Assembly (NCBI GenBank): GCA_031270525.1
Contig: JAISXN010000014.1
Location: forward strand, 1-13,486
Length of the DNA stretch: 13,486 bases
Direction: 5' to 3'
Source of the DNA: Candidatus Symbiothrix sp.
GTDB lineage: Bacteria; Bacteroidota; Bacteroidia; Bacteroidales; Azobacteroidaceae
Shown here: positions 8,155-13,486 of the stretch, in pieces
How positions within the stretch are numbered: position 1 is the first letter of the stretch
Layout: the number at the start of each line of letters is the position of its first letter
Notes under the pieces: model-generated
Databases searched by the model: none
The model's input: only the letters and a program-made list of their open reading frames with translations
What the model was told of the DNA's origin: nothing
Program-made: the position numbers and the translations under genes

Positions 8155-8980
8155 ATTCATCGGACAATTCGGCAAGAAATTCTTCTGCTGTTTTTTCTTT
8201 TTTCTTTCCGTCAATCATTAGTTTGACATCTCTAAATGCGCTTTGAAGTTCATAGTAAAGCGGACTATGCTTTTCTTCTTTCACTTTCTCCCTGACCGGT
8301 AAAAGAGTAACTACATCGGTAGCCAACTTCAACTTCAAATATTCTTTCAGTCCTTCATTCCGCAGCTTACAGGCGGGACAATGCCCGCAACCTTCGGCGA
8401 TGACGCCGTTATAGCAAGTCAATGTGTCGTTTCTGACGAGGTCGAAAACGCCTAATTCATCGGCCATAGCCCAGGTTTCGGCTTTACTGAGCCACATGAG
8501 CGGCGTATGGATAATAAATTGTTCGTCCATAGCGAGATTCAGGGTCGCGTTTGCCGAACGGATAAATGTATCGCGACAATCGGGATATCCGCTGTAATCG
8601 GCTTGGGAAACGCCTGTTACGAGATTGCGAATGTTGTGCGAACGAGCGATAACCGCAGCAAAAGTCAGGAAAAAAAGGTTTCGTCCCGGAACAAAAGTGT
8701 TGGGATAAGAATCTTCCGGTTTTTCCTGATCCATAATCATATTGTGATTTGTCAAAGAATTATCGGACAAAAGGCTGATAATGCTTGCGTCCATAATTTG
8801 AAACGGAACGCCGGCTTTTTCTGCAATTTTCCGGGCGATTTCCACTTCATACGCATGGCGTTGCCCATAAGTGATACATAAAGTTCGCACTTCTTTGAAA
8901 TTTTTAATCGCCCAATACAGGCAGGTGGTTGAATCTTGTCCACCGGAATGTAGGACCAGCGCTGATTGATTTGTATTCAT
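8141..8980 (-). CDS. queC: 7-cyano-7-deazaguanine synthase QueC with C-terminal extension
   Basis: QueC converts 7-carboxy-7-deazaguanine to preQ0 using ATP and ammonia, the step before QueF. The 279-residue protein has the PP-loop SGGQDS (12-17) for ATP. It also has [16 protein letters not shown] (97-112), [15 protein letters not shown] (122-136), and the zinc-binding cysteines C189 (TLTCYNG) and C198, C201, C204 (EGCGHCPAC). Typical QueC proteins are about 220-235 residues and end soon after the zinc site. Here about 60 residues follow, lysine- and glutamate-rich and apparently helical ([20 protein letters not shown] near 233-252, then [10 protein letters not shown] at 263-272). Its stop overlaps the queF start, and its ATG lies 14 bases after the stop of the EnvC-like gene. 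QueD and QueE are not in the window. Confidence 0.95.
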   Translation of the reverse strand: MNTNQSALVLHSGGQDSTTCLYWAIKNFKEVRTLCITYGQRHAYEVEIARKIAEKAGVPFQIMDASIISLLSDNSLTNHNMIMDQEKPEDSYPNTFVPGRNLFFLTFAAVIARSHNIRNLVTGVSQADYSGYPDCRDTFIRSANATLNLAMDEQFIIHTPLMWLSKAETWAMADELGVFDLVRNDTLTCYNGVIAEGCGHCPACKLRNEGLKEYLKLKLATDVVTLLPVREKVKEEKHSPLYYELQSAFRDVKLMIDGKKKEKTAEEFLAELSDEYERK

Positions 8981-8994
8981 CGTTTTTTAATATT

Positions 8995-10230
8995 TTATCT
9001 GTTTAACCACGGCAAAGGGTTTAACTTCGTTTGCTCTTTCCAAAGTTCGAAATGCAATAAAGTTGAATTACCGTTTTCCGTATCCGTATAAATTTTCCCT
9101 AAAGTTTGTCCTGTACTCACTTGATCTCCTTGTTTGACATATACTTGTTCGAGATAAGAATACAAAGTCAAATAGTTTCCATGTCTGACAATGATGGAAT
9201 TGTGATATCCCGGAAGTATAAAAATCCGTGAAACAACTCCGTCAAATATTGTTCTGGCTTCATTGCCCGGCGTTGTTTCCAGGTCAATACCATTGTTATT
9301 GACGGTCACTTTGGATAATTCCTTGTATTGGTGAACGCCGAAATGACTCACTATTTTATAATTTCCGCGTAGCGGAAAAGGCAAATTGCCTTTGTTTTCG
9401 GCGAAACTCGAAGATAGCGCTTTTTCCGTGGCTGTCATTGCATAACCGCCTTTGATTTCGGCTTGACGTTCTTCCATGCTTTGCGTTGCGGTGGAAGTAG
9501 ATTTTGCCGTTTCTTCGGCGATAATTTTTGCTATTTGCTTTTCCAGCGCTTCGGCTTGTTTCTTTTTCTTTGCCAGTTCGCTCTGGAGCTTTTTCTTATC
9601 TTTTTCGAGTATTTGGATTTCTTCCCGTTGATTTGATTTTTCTTTGATTAATTGTTCCTCTTCTTCTTTCCGTCCATTCAAAAGTATTTGCTTTTTTTCT
9701 CTGTTTTTTTGTAAAGCCTGTCTTTCCTTATTGATTCCGGCCTGTTTTTCGACAATCTCTTTGGCTTGCCTTTCCTGCCACTTGGAATATTCTTTCAGAT
9801 ACATTATGCGATGAATCGACTGTGTGAAATCCTTTGCCGACAAAATAAACAACAGATTATTATTCAGCCGGTTTCTATGAATATACATTTTTTTGACGGC
9901 ATTTGCATAGTTATCCTTTTTTTCCTGAAGTTCTGCTTCCAAAATATTAATTTGTGTTTTTTTACCCGCAATTTCGGCGTCCATTCTTGTAAGTTCCAGA
10001 CTCAAAAGGGAAATCATTTTTTTTCTTGATTCAATCTGTTGATTCTGAAGATTCAGCCGGTTGAGCGCATTGTTTATTGTTAATTTGTTTTCATTCAATA
10101 ACTGGTTGGTTGCTTCAATTTCGGCCAAAGTGTTTTGCCGCTCTTTTTCCAGGTCGACGATTTTTGGCTGTTCTTGAGCAAAAGAGGAAAAAATCGCACC
10201 CAACAACAATATGAATAGTTTACACTTCAT
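8995..10230 (-). CDS. EnvC-like coiled-coil protein with degenerate LytM (M23) domain
   Basis: A 411-residue protein is read from ATG 10230, whose A is the last base of the upstream TGA; a TTG one codon earlier is less likely. A signal peptide (MKCKLFILLLGAIFSSFAQ) is followed by long charged coiled-coil segments (about 24-115 and 150-245), a Ser/Thr-rich linker, and a C-terminal LytM/M23 domain (about 285-411). This is the layout of EnvC-type murein hydrolase activators. The M23 zinc site is degraded: the HxGxD motif reads NNGID (N312, D316), the YAHL His is replaced (YSYL, Y359), and HxH reads LLH (L391, H393). It should therefore act as a regulator of amidases at cell division rather than as an endopeptidase; that role is inference from EnvC and NlpD precedents. 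Confidence 0.9.
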   Translation of the reverse strand: MKCKLFILLLGAIFSSFAQEQPKIVDLEKERQNTLAEIEATNQLLNENKLTINNALNRLNLQNQQIESRKKMISLLSLELTRMDAEIAGKKTQINILEAELQEKKDNYANAVKKMYIHRNRLNNNLLFILSAKDFTQSIHRIMYLKEYSKWQERQAKEIVEKQAGINKERQALQKNREKKQILLNGRKEEEEQLIKEKSNQREEIQILEKDKKKLQSELAKKKKQAEALEKQIAKIIAEETAKSTSTATQSMEERQAEIKGGYAMTATEKALSSSFAENKGNLPFPLRGNYKIVSHFGVHQYKELSKVTVNNNGIDLETTPGNEARTIFDGVVSRIFILPGYHNSIIVRHGNYLTLYSYLEQVYVKQGDQVSTGQTLGKIYTDTENGNSTLLHFELWKEQTKLNPLPWLNR

Positions 10231-11075
10231 CAAAAGGATTGGATTAATTTAACGGCTTGATTCAGATTAATTTGTTCGTATTTCCGGGGAATATCCGTTT
10301 TCAACTCAAAGGAGGCGTCAATATCTACGTTTGAAAAGTTCAAATTCAAGGAAATCGAATCGTTGGGGATTGTCAGCGTCATATTCATTTTCATTGGAAA
10401 CAGGCGATTGTTGGACGTTCGTCCGAAATCCGAATAATCCCAATTCATGTCCACTTCCTTATTGCTTTTGTAAACCTCCGTTTTTAGAATCCGGTGACTG
10501 TAATCGCTTGTAAAATCGTAAGCGATTCCGCGGCTGTCTATTTGGTTCAGAGTGGCTGAAAATTCATCTTCCCAATAGTCGAAGGAAGTGTAATCGTATG
10601 GCGTAAGCTCCTGTTTCCCGGCAATAAACAGTTGATTGGTAAACAACGACTGCAAACTGTAAAAATCGAAATCAAAAGGAAAATGGTTTTTCAGGTTTTC
10701 CATGGATTCCGCAAAATACATTTTATTTATCCGGTCAACGATAAGCACTTGCTGCGGACTGATATTTATCCTTGCCGCTTCGGTTCCCAGGATAGGGATT
10801 CGCAAAGAAAGCTGAATCATTTCGTTTTTGACAATTCTCAATTGCGCATCCGTAGTTATATTTCCGTGATTTATACCCGGTTTGACGCCGAACCGGAGGT
10901 TGCCGGAAAACGTTTTATAAGGGAGCGCCTGGCTTTGAATCAACCCGACTCTTTCTTCCATTGAATGTTCAGTCAAAGCAATTAGTTGGGTTTTATGGAT
11001 TGTTTTACAAGAACTTACTAATATCGTAATTCCCAAAAACAAACTCAATGTGATGTATTTATTCCGTCGTTTCAT
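10230..11075 (-). CDS. DUF4292 family outer-membrane-type lipoprotein
   Basis: From the ATG at 11075 the protein has 281 residues. It starts with a lipoprotein signal peptide: MKRRNKY, a hydrophobic stretch, then the lipobox VSSC with C23 the expected lipidated cysteine. A further upstream in-frame ATG at 11126 would put 17 residues before this signal and increase the overlap with the TPR gene, so it is unlikely. The mature part is rich in beta-strand patterns (TFSGNLRFGVKPG, QLSLRIPILGTEAARINISP, VLIVDRINKMYFAE), consistent with the LolA/LolB-like fold attributed to DUF4292 in Bacteroidetes. The role is probably in envelope lipid or lipoprotein handling, which is inference. The gene overlaps the TPR gene by 17 bases and the EnvC-like gene by one base. 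Confidence 0.85.
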   Translation of the reverse strand: MKRRNKYITLSLFLGITILVSSCKTIHKTQLIALTEHSMEERVGLIQSQALPYKTFSGNLRFGVKPGINHGNITTDAQLRIVKNEMIQLSLRIPILGTEAARINISPQQVLIVDRINKMYFAESMENLKNHFPFDFDFYSLQSLFTNQLFIAGKQELTPYDYTSFDYWEDEFSATLNQIDSRGIAYDFTSDYSHRILKTEVYKSNKEVDMNWDYSDFGRTSNNRLFPMKMNMTLTIPNDSISLNLNFSNVDIDASFELKTDIPRKYEQINLNQAVKLIQSF

Positions 11076-12798
11076 AATACGTCTTACTTTCAATTTTTCT
11101 TTTGAGTATAGCGATATCGGTTTCACCGTTTTTCTTCTTCATTTCCAATGCCTTTTCCCACTGCTGAACCGCTTTATCCGTGTTCCCCGTTTTGAAAAGG
11201 ATGTCTCCGTAATGGTCCAGCACATCGGAGCTTTCATCGCCTCCGTTTGTGATGGCGTTTTCAATATAAAATTTTGATAATGAGTAGTTCCCTTTCCGGA
11301 AAAGTATCCAGGCGTAAGTATCGATATACCTCGGATTTTTCGGTTGAACTCTCAAACACCTGCTGCTCATCATTTCCGCTTTGTCCAGTTCCTTTTTATC
11401 CAAACTCAGAAAATAGGCGTAATTATTCAGGACAAGGATATTATTTTCATCGTATTCCAAGGATTTATCATACGATTCGTATGCTTCTTTCTTCTTTCCT
11501 GCCTGGTGATATAATTCGCCCAACTGTCCGTAAAAAGTTGATAATAAATTCCTATTTTCCCGGGGAACGTATTTGACGCCTTCCTCAAGGTTTAACAAAG
11601 CTTCCTCAAACTCTTTTTTTTGATATAAAGCGGAACTTTTATAGAAGTAAAATTCCGGGACGTCGGGGAAACGAATAAGCGCCGCATTGCATACGCTGAT
11701 AATTTCATCGATACTGTCCCGACGCAGAGCGACATTCAATAAGTGCCGCCAGGCGATTATATTTTCCGGGTCGGATTCCGTTACGATTTGAAATTGGAAT
11801 CCGGCTTCGTCCCATTTATTTTGGGAAGCCAGAAACTGGCCGTACATCAGATTCAGCTCCTTTTCCTGGGAATGTTGAGCCATCAATGTTTCAAACAGCG
11901 TATTGGCCGATTCCACATCTTTTTTGTTCCGAATGAGATTCTGAATATACTTTCCAAGTATAGTTATCTGTGTTTCAATGTCCAATGACGAATTTTTCAA
12001 GACTTTTTCTATTTCGCCGGCCGCCGCATCATTATCTCCCTTTCGTTCGTAATAATTAGACATGGAAACGACATAGAGCGGATCTTTCGGGTCAATGCCG
12101 TATGCCTTTTCGTAGTAAGCCAAAGCTTTTTCCGGTTCTTCTTCTTCTAAATAAAAATCTCCGATAAAAAATTGATATTTAGTTTCCAGAGGAAATTTTG
12201 CACTTAGTTTTTCAATTTCTTTCAAAGCATTTTCCTTTTGATTGACCGATAAATACAGTTTGTATTTCTGCATGGAAATCGCCTCGCTCATTCCGATATT
12301 GTTTTCCAAATCGTTTAAAGCATTGATAGCCTTGTCTATTTCCCTGCTTTTGAGATATAAATTGGATAAGTGAAAATTCAATTCCGCCTTGCCTGGATTG
12401 GCTTTGACTAATTCTTCATACAGATGAATCGCTTCGGGAATATTTCCGGCCTCCCGGTTCATATCGGCGAGCGAAACTTTGTAATCGAAATTACCGGGAC
12501 CGAATTGCACGGCTTTCTGCATGGCTTCGATAGCCATAGAATCCAATTGCAGAAAGAGGTAATAATCAGACAGTTCGGCCCATACCACCGAAGAAGTCGA
12601 GTCGGTCTGCAAAGCATGAAGCAAGGCGTTAAAAGCATTGCTGTGCTCGTTTTTTTCTTTTAACCGCAGGGCTTCCAGAAAAAAATAATCGAATTTTTTC
12701 TTCGTCCGGTACGCGGAATCGACAGAAGCAGAAGTTGAGTCTTCTGCCCAAAGCGGTAAGCAGCAAAAAACGGTAAAGAATATAATTAATTTTCTCAT
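11059..12798 (-). CDS. Exported TPR-repeat protein, 579 residues
   Basis: The protein starts with a signal peptide (MRKLIIFFTVFCCLPLWA, cleavage near 18) and then consists almost entirely of tetratricopeptide repeats through about residue 560. Clear examples are AEAIHLYEEL-type pairs near 120-150, PEKALAYYEKAYGIDPKDP near 220-240, AYESYDKSLEYDENN near 435-450, and ILFRKGNYSLSKFYIENAI near 495-513. No cysteine lipobox and no enzymatic domain are seen, so it is likely a periplasmic scaffold. A large TPR protein between dut and a DUF4292 lipoprotein is a recurrent arrangement in Bacteroidales as I remember it, which suggests joint work in envelope assembly. Its ATG lies three bases after the dut stop, so the two are translated from one transcript. 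Its specific function is not known to me. Confidence 0.9.
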   Translation of the reverse strand: MRKLIIFFTVFCCLPLWAEDSTSASVDSAYRTKKKFDYFFLEALRLKEKNEHSNAFNALLHALQTDSTSSVVWAELSDYYLFLQLDSMAIEAMQKAVQFGPGNFDYKVSLADMNREAGNIPEAIHLYEELVKANPGKAELNFHLSNLYLKSREIDKAINALNDLENNIGMSEAISMQKYKLYLSVNQKENALKEIEKLSAKFPLETKYQFFIGDFYLEEEEPEKALAYYEKAYGIDPKDPLYVVSMSNYYERKGDNDAAAGEIEKVLKNSSLDIETQITILGKYIQNLIRNKKDVESANTLFETLMAQHSQEKELNLMYGQFLASQNKWDEAGFQFQIVTESDPENIIAWRHLLNVALRRDSIDEIISVCNAALIRFPDVPEFYFYKSSALYQKKEFEEALLNLEEGVKYVPRENRNLLSTFYGQLGELYHQAGKKKEAYESYDKSLEYDENNILVLNNYAYFLSLDKKELDKAEMMSSRCLRVQPKNPRYIDTYAWILFRKGNYSLSKFYIENAITNGGDESSDVLDHYGDILFKTGNTDKAVQQWEKALEMKKKNGETDIAILKRKIESKTYYETTE

Positions 12799-12801
12799 GA
12801 T

Positions 12802-13236
12802 TTATTTAGCCCCCGTATGACCAAATCCGCCGGCTCCCCGAACCGTAGCGTTTAATTCCTCCGTCAATTCCCATTCAATTCTTTCATGTTTAGCCACAAC
12901 CATTTGGCAAATCCGTTCTCCATCGTTGATAACGAACGGTGTAGCAGACAAATTGACCAGAATCACTTTGATTTCGCCTCGATAATCGGCGTCAATCGTT
13001 CCCGGCGTATTGACCAACGAAATACCGTGTTTGATAGCCAGACCGCTCCGTGGACGAATCTGGGCTTCATAACCGGTTGGTAATTCGATGAAAAGTCCCG
13101 TCGGAACAAGCGTTCTTTCCAAGGAACCCAGCGTAAGGGGAGCATCAAGATTTGCGCGTAAATCCATCCCTGCTGAATAAAGCGTTTCGTATTCGGGTAA
13201 AGCGTGCTTCGATTTGTTTATGATTTTTACTTTCAT
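12802..13236 (-). CDS. dut: Deoxyuridine 5'-triphosphate nucleotidohydrolase (dUTPase)
   Basis: Dut hydrolyses dUTP to dUMP and pyrophosphate, keeping uracil out of DNA and feeding thymidylate synthesis. The 144-residue protein has all five motifs of the trimeric family: AGMDLRA (22-28), PRSGLA (62-67), [11 protein letters not shown] (79-89, holding the catalytic Asp and the uracil-site Tyr), GERICQMV (106-113), and the C-terminal [10 protein letters not shown] (133-142), which closes over the substrate. The only departure I notice is His in place of the common Ser in the last motif (GFGHTG for GFGSTG). The length is typical. It is the first gene of the minus-strand operon, with the next gene three bases away and a well-formed promoter about 70 bases upstream. 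Confidence 0.97.
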   Translation of the reverse strand: MKVKIINKSKHALPEYETLYSAGMDLRANLDAPLTLGSLERTLVPTGLFIELPTGYEAQIRPRSGLAIKHGISLVNTPGTIDADYRGEIKVILVNLSATPFVINDGERICQMVVAKHERIEWELTEELNATVRGAGGFGHTGAK

Positions 13237-13283
13237 TGGCTGTTCTGTTCATTTGGGGTAAATACCTGATCTATAATAACCGT

Positions 13284-13302
13284 ATGCGTTTAAATTACGC
13301 AT
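13284..13302. promoter_or_regulatory. Dyad at the predicted dut transcription start
   Basis: On the minus strand ATGCGTAATTTAAACGCAT has six-base arms, ATGCGT and ACGCAT, around a seven-base AT-rich centre. It starts three bases downstream of the -7 box (13312-13305) and so should cover the start site. It could be an operator or a 5'-leader hairpin. There is no direct evidence of binding. Confidence 0.4.
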
Positions 13303-13304
13303 TG

Positions 13305-13336
13305 CAAAATTAAATGAAAATCGTGGGATTTCCAAA
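13305..13336 (-). promoter_or_regulatory. Promoter of the dut operon (Bacteroidetes type)
   Basis: On the minus strand TTTG (13336-13333) is followed after 20 bases by TAATTTTG (13312-13305). Both elements and their spacing fit the Bacteroidetes consensus TTTG-N(about 19-21)-TAnnTTTG. The start site would fall near 13298-13301, giving a leader of about 60 bases before the dut ATG. No comparable promoter was noted in the tight gaps further down the operon. Confidence 0.65.
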
Positions 13337-13378
13337 CGCGAGTAATGAAAAAGTTTTTTTGCGGGGGAAATCCGCAAC

Positions 13379-13396
13379 TAAAGTATCTATACTTTA
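13379..13396. promoter_or_regulatory. 18-bp palindrome, operator-like
   Basis: TAAAGTATCTATACTTTA is a perfect dyad with eight-base arms and a two-base centre. This is typical of a dimeric regulator site, though no U-tract or other context confirms it. It lies about 43 bases upstream of the dut -33 element and could serve dut or a gene beyond the window. Confidence 0.45.
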
Positions 13397-13486
13397 ATTA
13401 TTAACACTCTACTACTGAGGTTGTTTTGTTGAAGAAAATTAGGTTGAAATGAGGTTATAATCGCATTTAGAATTTGGATATAAACC

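Larger units (their letters stand above)
13237..13486. other. Non-coding region upstream of dut
   Basis: No credible reading frame is seen in these 250 bases, which run to the window edge. Besides the dut promoter and start-site dyad, the region holds a six-base stem, TTGCGG/CCGCAA, around a seven-base loop (13359-13377) and an 18-base palindrome (13379-13396). Past 13400 it is AT-rich, with GAGGTT occurring twice and no recognisable element. The next gene must start beyond 13486. Confidence 0.55.

Noticed and set aside
8155..8214. Longer QueF start at 8214 ([10 protein letters not shown]...).
   Set aside because: The added residues are low-complexity lysine-rich, lie within the queC tail, and exceed what short QueF proteins need.
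8981..8994. A preQ1 riboswitch ahead of queC.
   Set aside because: Only 14 bases separate queC from the preceding gene, too short for the aptamer, and no such structure is visible.
11076..11126. Longer start of the DUF4292 lipoprotein at 11126.
   Set aside because: It would put 17 residues before a good lipoprotein signal peptide and deepen the overlap with the TPR gene.
13359..13377. Rho-independent terminator at the TTGCGG/CCGCAA stem next to seven T residues.
   Set aside because: On the plus strand the T-run precedes the stem, and on the minus strand the stem is followed by A residues, so neither orientation gives a stem followed by a U-tract.

Overview
The window looks like a chromosomal stretch of a Bacteroidetes bacterium, probably order Bacteroidales. 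The evidence is moderate GC with AT-rich intergenic gaps, few visible Shine-Dalgarno sequences, promoter boxes of the TAnnTTTG type, and several families typical of that phylum (DUF4301, DUF4292, DUF4932-like, and a dUTPase/TPR/DUF4292/EnvC gene string). I see no rRNA, tRNA, CRISPR array, transposase or phage gene.

Layout. Positions 1-1109 (minus) hold the N-terminal part of a DUF4301 protein. It is divergent from a long RelA/SpoT-type (p)ppGpp synthetase at 1196-3388 (plus), and back-to-back promoter boxes lie between them. The synthetase has intact synthetase, TGS, zinc-finger and ACT regions, but its HD hydrolase domain has lost its metal ligands. It converges on an Rnl2-type RNA ligase at 3510-4535 (minus). 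The 121-base gap between them is almost filled by five 7-bp repeats facing five inverted copies, a potential 35-bp hairpin. An AT-rich gap then leads to two plus-strand genes for exported proteins: a TPR protein (4773-5996) and a putative HExxH zinc metallopeptidase (6133-7578).

From 13236 down to 7693 (minus) six genes are packed with overlaps or gaps of 14 bases or less, almost certainly as one operon: dut, a large exported TPR protein, a DUF4292 lipoprotein, an EnvC-like coiled-coil/LytM protein, queC and queF. It combines nucleotide-pool cleaning (dut), envelope or outer-membrane and peptidoglycan functions (the middle three), and 7-deazaguanine (queuosine precursor) synthesis (queC, queF). 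A good Bacteroidetes promoter lies upstream of dut, with a dyad near the expected transcription start and an 18-bp palindrome further upstream.

Most genes are recognisable housekeeping or phylum-typical families, and I do not see a convincing new multi-gene system. The items most worth a second look are the heptamer inverted repeat, the hydrolase-dead synthetase, the orphan RNA ligase, the C-terminal extension on QueC, the degenerate LytM active site, and the dyads upstream of dut.
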